Both the position numbers and the translations under genes were made by a program. 18,847 bases of DNA, from the NCBI GenBank assembly GCA_027576995.1, contig JANBQC010000551.1:1-18847 (forward strand), written 5' to 3'. The notes under the pieces are model-generated. The model was not told the origin of the DNA. It was given only the letters and a program-made list of their open reading frames with translations, and ran no database searches. The stretch is from Dimargaris cristalligena (lineage: Eukaryota > Kickxellomycota > Dimargaritomycetes > Dimargaritales > Dimargaritaceae). Positions 7,096 through 17,813 of the stretch are shown here, piece by piece (within the stretch, counting starts at the first letter, position 1; every line of letters begins with the position of its first letter).

Positions 7096-10000
7096 ATGGC
7101 CCAACCCGATCCCGGCCCTGCCCCGGACTCCACCGACTCTCCCCTGAGCCAGTATACCGTGGGCGGCCAGTCGGCCCACCGTGCGAGTGGCACCCCTTCG
7201 TCCACCACCCAGCGCGAGTCTCTCCCCTCGGCCGTCTTTGATAGTAACCATGGCATCCCCGCCGGAGGAGGTGCCGCAGCTGGCGACCCGGCCATGTCCA
7301 TATCTACCGGCATTCGGGCCCGCCGGGCCAAGAGTATCACTGAGTCCATCATCACCCGTCGGCGCCCTAGCTTGTCCAGCGATGTACTGGCTTACGTGTA
7401 CTACCCAAACCAAGTCACTTCCCCCATGGTCTCCAGTTTCCAAGCCGGCCCGTTCATGCCCAGTCGAAACGACTCTTTGGACGCCCCCCAAACCGACGAG
7501 CTTCAGGCTGCCTCGTCGGCCAGCCAGACCAAGGCCAAGGTCGCCCCGCTGGCTTGGGAACCTACCTTAGAGCGTACCATTAAGGCCATTGTATCTATCC
7601 AGGCCAATGCCGTGCGTAGTTTTGATACCGAGTCGTCGGGGACTTACACTGCCACTGGGTTTGTCGTCGACGCCGAATTGGGAATCATCCTGTCCAACCG
7701 CCACGTCGTGAACCCCGGCCCTTTGGTGGCCCAGGCCGTCTTCACCAACTATGAAGAAGTGTCCCTGGAACCCATTTACCGGGACCCCGTGCACGACTTT
7801 GGGTTCTTCCGCTTCGATCCTAGCAAAATCCGCTTTATGGACGTGACTGCCATCCCGCTATCGCCGCAGCGGGCCAAGGTGGGCCTGGAAATCCGGGTGG
7901 TCGGCAATGACGCCGGTGAAAAACTGTCCATCCTGGCGGGGACCCTGGCCCGTCTGGACCGCCGCGCCCCGGATTACGGCACCGGAAATTATAACGACTT
8001 CAATACCTTCTACCTCCAGGCCGCCTCGGGCACTAGCGGGGGTTCCTCGGGCAGTCCGGTGCTCGATATCGAAGGCCACGCCGTGGCCCTTAATGCTGGC
8101 GGCGCCACCCGGGCCTCCTCGAGCTTTTATCTGCCCCTGGATCGTATCGTGCGTGCCCTGCACTATATACGCCGGGGGGAGGTTGTGCCCCGGGGTACTA
8201 TCCAGAGTGAGTTTGAGCATAAGCCCTACGATGAGCTGCGCCGCCTTGGTCTTGACCCCACCATCGAACAAGGGCTACGCCAACGTTTCCCCAGTGAAAC
8301 CGGCCTTCTGGTTGTCCACTCGGTATTACCCAAGGGCCCGGCTGACCTACGACTGCGTCCGGGTGATATCCTAATCGCCGTCAACGATGTCCCCATCACC
8401 AAATTCCCGTCTCTCTTCGAAATCATCGATAATTCCGTCAACCAGAAAATTACCCTGACCATTTGCCGTGGGCCCCAGGCCTATGCCGTCGAAGTAACCC
8501 CGCAGGACCTGCATTCCATCACGCCCAACAGTTTTGTCGAGGTGGGCGGTGGCGTAATCAACCAACTTTCCTACCAATTGGCCCGCAGTTACGGCCAACC
8601 CGTAGGCGGCGTTTACGTAGCCAGTAGCGGCCACATGCTGAGCAGCGGGAGTATTTGGCGCGGCAGTGTCATTAGTGCCGTGAATAACCAGCCTACCCCA
8701 ACCTTGGAATCCTTCATTGAGGCTGTGCAGAAACTCCCCGATGGTAGCCGGGTGCCCGTGCGCTACTACATCCTGGCTAAATTCCACAAGGAGCTGGTGG
8801 GCATCGTTCACGTTGACCGCCACTGGCACCCGTTCAAACGGGCCATTCGCAATGATCTGAACGGTCGATGGGACTACGAGGAATTTCCGCCTCCCCCGTC
8901 CCTATCCTTTTACGAACCCTTCACCACTACCCCCTTTAAGGTGGCCCCTAAACTCGCTCCGGCCGATAAAGTGTGGCCCTCGGTGGTATCCATCGACTTT
9001 TACATTCCCTATTTGGTCGACGGGGCCCAGAACACCGCGCATTACGGGCCGGGCTTAATCATTGACGCCGAGCGGGGCCTGGTAGTGTGCGATCGGGACA
9101 CAGTCCATATCTCCATTGGCGACATCTTTATTACCTTTGGCAACTCGCTGATCATTCCCGGCCAACTGGTCCTCCTGCATCCAGTGTACAATTTCGCCAT
9201 CATTAGCTACAACCCCCACCTGTTGGCGGACACGCCCGTGCAATCAGCCCACTTTGCCACCCCCGAAGCCGTCGACGCCCTCCGGGTTAGCGACGAAATC
9301 AACCTGGTCGCTGTGGCAAGCGACTTCAACGCCATTCTCAAGAAAACCAAGGTCTCTAAAATTGCCCCCGTGGTCACGCGTGAGTGTATCCCACCCCGCT
9401 GGCGAACCATGAACGTGAATACCGTTGCTCTCGAGGACACGGCTACCTGCATCGGCGGGTTTTTATGTGATGCCGAGGGGGCTATCCTGGGCCTTTGGGC
9501 TAACTATAGCGCCCAGGATTCCAATGGTAAGGACTACTCCTTCATGTCGGGCTTACCGATCACTCCGATTCGCCACACTCTGGAAAAACTCATTAATCTC
9601 ATTGAACCGAGTGTAGTAGTTCAGTCGGCGATTGAAGAGGGGGTCATCTGTGAAGATGGTAAGGAAACAACAACTAGTGCGGAGGTGAAATTAGAGGCCC
9701 AGACCTCGATTGACTTGGTTCAGACGGACAAGGGTGGCGACACTCCCCTTCCCTTGGAGGTGGAGAATGCGCTATCAGAAGACATTAACCCATCGGTGCT
9801 ATCCGGTCTTCCTACCCCGCCCACCGAAACCGAGAGTATCACTCGGGAAACGTGCCTGATCAAACAGCGCATCTCTAAACTGGGGTCGAGTCTTTTCGTA
9901 CGGGTACTGGATGTGGAATTCTCCACCATGAACCTGGTCACGGCCCGTACGATGGGACTGTCCGAGGAGCGGGTGCGGCAGTACCAGATGTCCGATACCC

Positions 10001-10818
10001 CCGAAGCGCCCCGGGTGATTTACGTCCTTAACCACTTGTCCCCCCTGGCCCCTTCGACGGGTCTACTCAAGATTGGTGACTGTGTGCTCGAAGTGAATGG
10101 GGAGCTGGTCCAGAAAGTCGACCGATTGGCCATGTTTGACGACGATGAGGCCGTCGACCTGACCATTTTGCGGGCCGGGCAAGAAATGACCCTAACCGTA
10201 CCTACTTTTCCCCTCCCCATCATGGAAACCCGCCGAGTGGTGGGTTGGGCCGGGGCACTCATTCAAGTACCTTATCACGCCGTCCACGAACAGGTCAAGA
10301 GTATCCCCAGCCAACTGTACATTTCGTGTACCCTCTACGGGTCCCCCGCGAACATGTACGGACTGAAACCCGGGGTTTGGATCACCGAAATTAATAACGA
10401 ACCCGTGTACGATTTGGACGGCTTTTTGGCCCGTCTCCGGGAACTACGCGCGGCCGCCCAGGTGGCCAAGGACGCCAAGAAGTCCCAGGGTCAGCGAACC
10501 GAGTGCCATACGCCCGAATCCACCTCCGCCCAAGCCGCACCGGCCGCGGAGGAACCTGTTAAACAACCCACGGATGGGAATGAGATGGACGACGCCGGCC
10601 TAGAGGTGGAGGAGGAGGATAATCAGGAGGGTTCGGCTAAACCGGACACCAAGCCGAATACTAGCGGTGACTTTTTCATCCGACTCACCACTATTAACCG
10701 ATCCGGCATTACCCGCATTCTCAGTTTGCGCATCGATGACCATTACTGGCCCGCCTGGGACCTTTACGAATGTCCCACTTCGGTATCGGGCTGGGCTTGT
10801 AAATTCAATGTGCTGTAA
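7096..10818 (+). CDS. NMA111: Nuclear HtrA-like serine protease NMA111
   Basis: A large tandem HtrA protease of 1240 aa (yeast Nma111 has 997), a nuclear, pro-apoptotic enzyme in yeast. The basic stretch RARRAKS...TRRRPS (74-92) fits a nuclear localisation signal. The first protease domain (about 150-360) has the full triad: His203 in SNRHVV, Asp234 in DPVHDFGF and Ser318 in GTSGGSSGSPV. PDZ1 (about 370-470) and PDZ2 (475-570) follow. The second protease-like domain (about 617-835) has lost the triad: Asp668 in CDRDTV, Asn699 in HPVYNFAI and Ile786 in TCIGGFL. PDZ3 (920-1040) and PDZ4 (1045-1215) end the protein. PDZ4 is split by a 70-residue insertion rich in Ala, Lys and acidic residues. 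Extra length also comes from the disordered N-terminus and a linker at 845-915. The frame extends to a TTG at 7066 with an in-frame TGA just before it, so the ATG at 7096 is the start. No intron is needed. Confidence 0.97.
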   Translation: MAQPDPGPAPDSTDSPLSQYTVGGQSAHRASGTPSSTTQRESLPSAVFDSNHGIPAGGGAAAGDPAMSISTGIRARRAKSITESIITRRRPSLSSDVLAYVYYPNQVTSPMVSSFQAGPFMPSRNDSLDAPQTDELQAASSASQTKAKVAPLAWEPTLERTIKAIVSIQANAVRSFDTESSGTYTATGFVVDAELGIILSNRHVVNPGPLVAQAVFTNYEEVSLEPIYRDPVHDFGFFRFDPSKIRFMDVTAIPLSPQRAKVGLEIRVVGNDAGEKLSILAGTLARLDRRAPDYGTGNYNDFNTFYLQAASGTSGGSSGSPVLDIEGHAVALNAGGATRASSSFYLPLDRIVRALHYIRRGEVVPRGTIQSEFEHKPYDELRRLGLDPTIEQGLRQRFPSETGLLVVHSVLPKGPADLRLRPGDILIAVNDVPITKFPSLFEIIDNSVNQKITLTICRGPQAYAVEVTPQDLHSITPNSFVEVGGGVINQLSYQLARSYGQPVGGVYVASSGHMLSSGSIWRGSVISAVNNQPTPTLESFIEAVQKLPDGSRVPVRYYILAKFHKELVGIVHVDRHWHPFKRAIRNDLNGRWDYEEFPPPPSLSFYEPFTTTPFKVAPKLAPADKVWPSVVSIDFYIPYLVDGAQNTAHYGPGLIIDAERGLVVCDRDTVHISIGDIFITFGNSLIIPGQLVLLHPVYNFAIISYNPHLLADTPVQSAHFATPEAVDALRVSDEINLVAVASDFNAILKKTKVSKIAPVVTRECIPPRWRTMNVNTVALEDTATCIGGFLCDAEGAILGLWANYSAQDSNGKDYSFMSGLPITPIRHTLEKLINLIEPSVVVQSAIEEGVICEDGKETTTSAEVKLEAQTSIDLVQTDKGGDTPLPLEVENALSEDINPSVLSGLPTPPTETESITRETCLIKQRISKLGSSLFVRVLDVEFSTMNLVTARTMGLSEERVRQYQMSDTPEAPRVIYVLNHLSPLAPSTGLLKIGDCVLEVNGELVQKVDRLAMFDDDEAVDLTILRAGQEMTLTVPTFPLPIMETRRVVGWAGALIQVPYHAVHEQVKSIPSQLYISCTLYGSPANMYGLKPGVWITEINNEPVYDLDGFLARLRELRAAAQVAKDAKKSQGQRTECHTPESTSAQAAPAAEEPVKQPTDGNEMDDAGLEVEEEDNQEGSAKPDTKPNTSGDFFIRLTTINRSGITRILSLRIDDHYWPAWDLYECPTSVSGWACKFNVL

Positions 10819-11588
10819 AGCCCGAACAAGGCAACGCCAACCCCCCTCCACCCCTATCCTCCGTTAACAGCTGGAACTCATTCGCAGTCGTTAGTTTTAA
10901 GTTACACCTATATGCTTATTTAAGTACAGTAGCAGCATGTCCCATATTCTCTCTCTTTCTATATATATTTATATATAATCATCCATGTATCTAATTCACT
11001 CTTTTCCGGTTCCATGCCTTTTATGACCCACACCTGATGGACCGCCTCGCTATCGGTGTAATATAATTGGGTGACTTTGGTGTGGGATCGGTTGTATCGT
11101 AGTTATTATTTTGTTCAATGCCTTACTTATTTCGTTTGTCTAGCTTTATAATTACTTATATCAGTACCATTTTATATAAATCTACAAAATCCATTTATGC
11201 TGTAATGCTATGTTTTAGGTTAGCGAGGTTGGGCTATATACTGTGGTGCTGCATAATTGATTTGTTGGTCCTACCAGACTCTTGGAAAATTATAATTAAT
11301 TAGCCAATATGTTGTACATAATCCATCTATCCAGTTTGGGTGGTGGTGTTGGTTGACCCATAACTCTGCTGTTTTTCAATTTCTATTGTGGGCATCGCCA
11401 TATTTCGGGGAGCACGATGTTTATAATAGTTTAATACAAGAAATAATAATAATCAACTCCCCTTTCCACCACTTGTCCTTTTTGGTAAATATGGACACAT
11501 TATGAGCGTTGCTCACATCACATAATGGACATACCACCCCTCTGGGGCCTCCTTTTCCTACAGTAACACAAGCAGAAACTAAGTAACA
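10819..11588. other. Convergent AT-rich intergenic region, NMA111 to MED23
   Basis: This holds the 3' ends of two converging genes and no supported ORF; the 61-codon frame at 11118-11303 starts with GTG. An alternating TA stretch at about 10960-10978 and an AAT repeat at 11442-11453 (ATT in the MED23 sense) are the visible low-complexity parts. Both are suitable places for 3'-end formation, but no exact AATAAA can be assigned with confidence. Confidence 0.5.
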
Positions 11589-14500
11589 TTACAATTTTCG
11601 ATCCGCACAAATGGGCATTAGGCGACTCCGCAGGGGGTCCCGCAAATAGACCACGATGGCCTCCAAATCCCGCCACAAGACCGGTTTATCGGTATGGAAG
11701 TTCCCGCGGGCATGGTAAAAGAAATCCAGGACGGTTTCGGCCGCCACGGTACTGCGTTGTCCGTAGAGGTGGAGATGGTGGTGGACCTCTACTAATAGCC
11801 AGAGAAGATCACCGAGAATAGCTTGGAATAGCACGGGTTCGTGGTCCAGGCGGTGCAGATGGGGGCCCACCACCAGGAGCAAATAGAGTAACTGGGTGTC
11901 AGAGGTTAAGGGGGGTCCTCCTCCTCCACTACCGCTGCTACTGCCTCCCCCGCCGGTATTACCACTACCACCGTGGTCATGGTTGGGACCAATCACCTGA
12001 TCGACATGGAGGGAAGAGTGATGGAGGGTCGCTTGAGCGGAACCTTCGAATACAGCGGCGGTTGCCTCGAAATGGTCATGACCATCAAGATGGGGCTGGG
12101 TATTAGGCGAGCCCAATTCATCGAAAGTATCGAAGGTCGCCACTGTGGGAGGGGGTAGGGTCCGCTGTTCGATTTTAATATCGCTCCCAGACAGCGGTCG
12201 CTGTAGTGGTTGACCGGGTAGCAGTGTTAGGCCCCGTAGGGGGGTGGGCGTACCCACCGTTTGGAGGTAGGAAGCGGAGGCGGACGACGAGAGCGTGCCC
12301 GTAGCGGGGGAAGGGGCCAATGATTTAAGAATCCGTCCGGGAGTCGCGGGGATCGCCGCCGAAGGCGTATGGGGCGTGGCTACGGCGCCGAATGACGAGC
12401 GCATCACCGCCGGATGGCCCGAAATTTCGTGTTGTCCGAAACCACTCGCCGACTGGGGCGCTACGAGGGTCGCCAGATGGCCCGCCGGGGGGACATTATG
12501 CGGAGTGGTGATAAAGGCAAAGTGCACGGTATGGGCTAGAGCCGCCGTGGCCGCCGACCGGGCCGACCGCAGGGCCAAATGAAGAAAGTGGAAGACCTCC
12601 AAATCCCCGTACGCGGCTAAACTGTGGAACAGGGTGAGGAGGGCATTAGGCGTATTTCCGGTAAAGTGGGCGTGGTTGATGTGGAATGGGTTAAGCACGA
12701 AGGCCACTTGCGGGGGATAGCTGCCCCCCTCCAGGGTCAGGGGGGTGGAATCCAAGTCGGCACCACCCTCGTCACTCTCCGATCCGCCTCGACTCGATCG
12801 GCTCCGAAGGGCGGGTCCGACCAGGGAGGAGAGTAGGCACACAGGGGATGGTTCGGTCAGATTATCCCCTTGGGGACTTTTGACGAGGTGGATCAGAGCA
12901 CCGACCATCGGTCGGGTATAGGCGTGGGCGGGTAGTAAGGCGAACAGCGCCCCGGCCAGGTGGAGCAGCCCGGCAGGCGTCAGTGTTGTGGGTAGCCGAA
13001 TGGTACTGGGTCGGGCCAGGGTATCCATCAGAAACAGCAGAACGGGATTTTGTCCGTAGGGGGCACCCGGTTTCGACCCAGGTAAGGGGTTGGCCACGCT
13101 ACCGGTATGTTCCTCGACCGCCAGGGAAAATACCATGACTTCGACCGCCAGTTGTTGAAGGGCGAACATGCGGGGATTGACATATTCGCGGAAATGGGCC
13201 GGGGGGAGTTGGTCGTGCAGCTCTACGGCACAGCCGAGGGGTTCGGTTAGAGCCGCCCCCCGTTCTAACAGCCGCACCGACCACGGGGCGGAGACTACCG
13301 AAAGTACCTCCGGTCCCCCGGGGGCTGGTTCAGCCACAAAGAGCTGGCTAAATTCGGGGCTAAAGTAGTACTGGGCCGGGTCGAGTAATGACACCAGGGC
13401 CCGCAGAATGCGCTGATCGCGCAAGACGGGTGAGTCGTAATAGTAGTTCAGCAGGGACTGCACCATCTTTAATGGAGTAGGGTGGTGGGTCCGGACTAGG
13501 TCTCCGAACCCTGTTAGCAGTTCCAGCAGTAGCTCCCGGTCCTCCAGTTCGATACAGCGGGCGAGCAAGTAGTCCACCTGATTGACCAGGCGGAGGACAC
13601 TGGTCTCGTAGATAATTGGTAGAGGTCGGGTATGGGGCGGTTGCAGGGGGGCCATGTGACTCATTTCCGTGTAGCTCGACACACGGAAGGTCTCGTAGTC
13701 GAAAAACTCGGGGAATTCAAGTAGGTACTGACGGATACGTTCGTAGTGCTGGAGATCCACCCAGGGACGACCCACAAATCCGAGCGACCGCCAGTGGGCT
13801 AAACGCCGCTGCAGGGCTGGGGATTCGAATAACAGGTACCGTAAAATGCGGCGGGCCTTGGCCCCGGCCAGGGGACCCTGGTGCCCGCGCAGCAGGGCGA
13901 AAATCACGTGGTCGAAGCTGAGGATTTGGTGCGTCCAGACGAACTCCTCCAGTAGTAGGCCGGGGAGATTAGACGGGGAATCCTCGCTCTTCTTCTCCAG
14001 GATAAAATCGATGAGTGCTGTCGTGTACGAGGTTAAATGGGCCGGGGGAAACAGGAGCATGATACGCCGCACGTGGGGCATCATCGAAGCGGTGATTTCC
14101 TTCTGCACTTCGGCAATGTACCACAGTACACACAGGAAGAGGGGCTGTTTGTCCACGCTGGCGTAGAATTTGGACAGCGCCTGGTCGCCGGTACTGTCGG
14201 CGCCGCCGGGGAGCAGAACATTGTGAATATCGTTTTCACTAATCAAATGATTAACTTGCTCCTCGGTGGGGCTCGTGGACAAGTTGGTGGGTGTACTAGG
14301 GCGGGGGGGATGCTGAGCCGACTCGGCGGTGGGTGCCGACGCAGGGTCAGCGCTACTGTTGGATGCTCGCTGCACGTTCTGGTAGCCCTCCACATAGTAA
14401 CGCCGGAGCACTGCGGGGAAATAAGCCAGGGTATTCCGGGACCAGACCATACGGGGGCCGTTTCCGCATCGATCAAGCAATGCATAAAGGGCCCCCCGGG

Positions 14501-17500
14501 AGAGCGTAGAGCCAAACTGGTGGTTCTTAAGGAGTCGAGCTAGGGTCATTACTAGCCGACGGGCTAGCATATCGTTAGCCGCGAACCAATTGCCCCCCGA
14601 TGGCGGTGCCGTACTTTGTGGGGTCAGGTCGGAGGGGGTTGCTAGCCATTGGATGAACCGTTTATCCGCCTGGATTCCCATCAAATGGATGGTCAGGGTC
14701 TCCACAGCGAGATGCAGCTGGCGGTGGCACGAGTGGTTGGTAATGCTACGGATGTAGCCCAGGAATTGGTAATGGAGCATCTGGTCACGCAGGGCCCCCA
14801 CAAACCGATAGCCCAGGAGCTGGACCAAAGTATAGAGCCATACCGTATGTATATCGGTGGGCGATTTGACCCCCGGATGGGTATATCCGGACGCCGCCGA
14901 TTGGGCCGCTGCAACCTTAATCCTAACGTCCAATAGACCTAGCTGCCTCAGCCACTCGCTGACTAGGGCTGCCGACGAGGTGGGCAACAATAATGCCAGA
15001 CGATACATCAGATCCAGCACCCAGGGGGACGCACACTGATTCTCGGAGTTATCCGGATTCCGGCAGCGTTCCAAAACGACCCGATTCAGCATGGTGAGGG
15101 TCTGATCGTTCACCGAAGGGGGGAGGAACTCCAACAAACGTTGGCTTATCCGGCCACACTTCTGATACTGCATCTGGGGGAAGCAGGCCGTCTCTAGCTC
15201 CGGTTGGGCTAACTGGGGCAGAATAACGGGCCATAAAATCGACTGGATGAAAGCCTGCCGCATGTAGTATAGGAGGGCGAACCGGACGCTCTCTTCCTCG
15301 GACAGTTGGCTCAAGAAGGTAAACATTTCCGGGGGGCCGGCTCGGCATGGCTCCGACAGGTACCCAGCCACGATGCGCTGCAGCTCAGCGACAACGCGGA
15401 AATGCGGCATCGCCCCATCCAGGGCCGGATGGCGGTACTTCAGGTTGGAACTGTCAGAGATATGGGTCTGTTGATGCATCACCATGCACTGCAGGGCCAT
15501 ATCCCGAAGGAAAAACGCGTCCACTGAGACGGCCTGGTGGTCGTTGTACATATGGGACATTTTCGCCAAGTAGTCCTCATTATGGCTAAAGTCTTCCCGC
15601 AGACTGGGGGACCGCTCATCCTCAATGTAGAATAACGGCAGCAGAATCCAAAGGTAGGTATTGTCCCGGACCCCCCGGCGGAAAGTAGGGCAGGTCCGGA
15701 CCGAAGGGGCGTCTCGGTCGTTGGGAAACAGATACCGGTAAATTTCCTCAAACAGGGTGGGGAAGTCGATGAGATTGGCCTGGGCCAAGGCCAGCACTTG
15801 CTCTCCCAGTTCGGTCATTAATGGCCACAGGGTTAGGCGCTCGGGCATGTTAATATAAACCCGCTCGACGAGGAGATTTTCCAAATAGTGGGGCTGGAGA
15901 TCATCGAAGTTGCTGTGCTGCCGAATGTACTCGGCCGTTTGGTGGATACGCCGGAATACCGCCTTGTGAAGTAACCGGCGGGCCTGGGCGGGATCTCGAA
16001 AGCCGGTCTCCAATAACTGCTGGATCCGCTGAACGTGTTCCCGTTGTTGTAGGAGATTCCAAAGCACTGAGCTAACCGACGCCGCCGCATCCTGCTGGAT
16101 GTAATTTCGGATTTCAGGAATGAACAGCTGGCTGCCGGGATGGGTCGACAAAAATGTGGTTTCCAGGGTTCGCGGCAGGCCAGCCACCGGTGGCTGGGCT
16201 GCATCCGTGGGTAAAAAGCACTGGGCAAGTCTCTGCCGACGGCTGCGGGCCTGAGTGGTCAGAGGGAGAAGGCACCAGTGTATTGGGGTATGGGGGTACG
16301 AATCGAACACGCGCTGAGTGATGAGCATCAGTTCGTAGTGGGACACTGTAGGAAAGGGCCGGACCGACGAGGAATTTCCACTGCCGGTGGTAGTAAAGCG
16401 CGATGAAGGGCGCCCACCCAGTATTAAGTCAACTGTGCTCAGAAATACGTGGATCATATCGGCATCTAGAGGAACCAGGGGGAGTCGGGATAAGTGGAGG
16501 CTGATTTCCACCAGGCCTTTCTCAACGATCCCGGGGCACTGGAGTGGGGTGACAAATAGGTACTTATCCGCGTATTCAATGGATTTGTGGGCGAGATATT
16601 CGATCGTATGAGTCACGAAATTAAGAATGGCTAACCAGAGGAGGGGCTGGGAGACTGACAGGAGCCCTACTAGGGACTGCGAGAATTCGGAGAAATGGTC
16701 AAATTTGGCCCGGTCCGGACTATGGTACTGGCTGGATAGTACCCGTGTGGATGACAGGGTGGGGCTCATCAGGGGGTTTGAAATAGGCGTCGATATCGAT
16801 GACATTCGGGCCATTGAAGGGGTACCACCCGTAGTTCCTGGTAGCGGTGAACTCGGATGCAATGGCCCGGGAGACATGAAGGAAATGGACTGGGGCGTAT
16901 TGACGGAGCGATTGGAATGGTTGGCATCGGCGCTCACCACGAAAATTTGATTTTTGATGGCGTAAAAGCAGGCGAACAGCAGGCGGTCGAGCACGGACAG
17001 GCATTTATAGTGATCGCGGAGCGAGTTTGTTATGGCGGCAAAAAGTTCCTTCTTGTCGTCCACCGCACCCCAGGCGACTGTAAAAGCGTCGATAAAGACA
17101 CGCTCCGATTCGGGCAGATGGTTCAATAGTACAGTGTAATCGAGAGGTGAAGGTAACCCCCGTAGACCCAGCGGACTAGTCCCTTTGGTCCCGGTATCAT
17201 CAAACAACCTAGTAATGAATACACCACAAATCATAAAAGAATATGGTGTTTAAATATGAAATGCCATATATTTGGAGATAAGTAAATGGGGGGATTACAG
17301 TACGGGGTGCGTTTCGCACAATATAATCTATTGGGTGATAATACGCCTAGTTGTTTATGAAGTCTCGTTCATTGAATCGTGCAATGCTTAATATAGAGGC
17401 TACCTACCCGCCGAGGAATTCTCCGTGTGGGCTATGATCGATCTATAAGACAAGGAATATCAATATGACCCACGGTTGTGCCAGCATGCAGGGAAAGTGA

Positions 17501-17738
17501 GTGACAACTGAATATACCTGCCCAAGTAATGGAAGAGGGTATTGAATTTACTCCAGCTCGAACTAAATAAAGTAGCAACCGCTGGTTGGCGATATATTGC
17601 CGGTTTGGTCGTTAAGGTGTTCGAATGTCTCTGAAGGCCTGGTAGACAATACCGAACAACTGTCCGCAATGGTTAGAAACCTACCTGGCTTTCGGATCGC
17701 GAGCAAAATGCCGTCAGGGACTTGTAAAAGGCATCCAT
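11589..17738 (-). CDS. MED23: Mediator of RNA polymerase II transcription subunit 23
   Basis: A large alpha-helical Mediator tail subunit, which in animals and plants links activators to RNA polymerase II. Proposed exons are 17738-17685, 17442-17408 and 17208-11589, giving 1902 aa (human MED23 has 1368). Matches to the remembered human protein run in order: AWGAVDDKKELF with FWGGLSQESHEQ, QLHLAVETLTIHLM with QLHLCVESTALRLI, the SENDI motif with NENDI, PLFLCVLW with PLFLCLLW, LLNYYYDSPVLRDQRILRAL with LHYYEMHLRDRAFLKRKL, and LLYLLLVVGPHLHRL with LLYVYHLVGPFLQRF. Likely disordered insertions lie at about 124-197, 978-1013, 1497-1527 and 1597-1799, the last with a Gly/Ser tract. The longest single frame starts at an ATG at 17234, but its first nine codons look like intron; the spliced start MDAFYKSLTAFCSRSESQ is preferred. 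I considered NOT1 and MED12, and neither fits these motifs. The family call is strong, and the first two exons are less certain. Confidence 0.9.
17209..17407 (-). other. Predicted MED23 intron 2 (199 nt)
   Basis: The donor is GTAGGT starting at 17407 and the acceptor is CATTACTAG ending at 17209. It interrupts a Gly codon after its second base and joins GEFLG to GLFDDTG. An in-frame TAA at about 17250 shows that the large exon cannot extend much further upstream. Its length and donor resemble the TRM9 introns. The alternative is that translation starts at the ATG at 17232-17234 inside this intron. Confidence 0.6.
17443..17684 (-). other. Predicted MED23 intron 1 (242 nt)
   Basis: The donor is CAG|GTAGGT at 17684 and the acceptor is CTTGTCTTATAG ending at 17443. 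It lies between codons. Among the nearby AG acceptors tested by eye (ending at 17518, 17508, 17443 and 17432), only 17443 gives an exon 2 that is free of stops and in the right phase for intron 2. Exon 2 is only 35 nt. Confidence 0.5.
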
Positions 17739-17813
17739 GTCATTCAGGGGCTAGATGGGTTTAGCGAATGGCCGAGGCAAAGCGAATTTTTCTACGAAAT
17801 ACTCAATGGAAAG

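Noticed and set aside
16271..16300. tRNA B-box-like motif (GTTCGATTCG on the minus strand)
   Set aside because: It lies inside MED23 coding sequence, and I see no A-box or cloverleaf pairing at a suitable distance. A similar motif at 1165-1190 is inside CCP1.
11589..17234. NOT1 (CCR4-NOT scaffold) or MED12 as identity of the large helical protein
   Set aside because: Both are large helical fungal proteins and were my first guesses. The ordered matches QLHLAVETL, SENDI, PLFLCVLW and LLYLLLVVGPHLHRL fit MED23, and the hallmark segments of the other two are absent.
17460..17669. 69-codon minus-strand ORF upstream of MED23, considered as an exon
   Set aside because: It starts at a TTG and lies within the predicted intron 1. 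Acceptors within it lead to stops or the wrong phase for the large exon.
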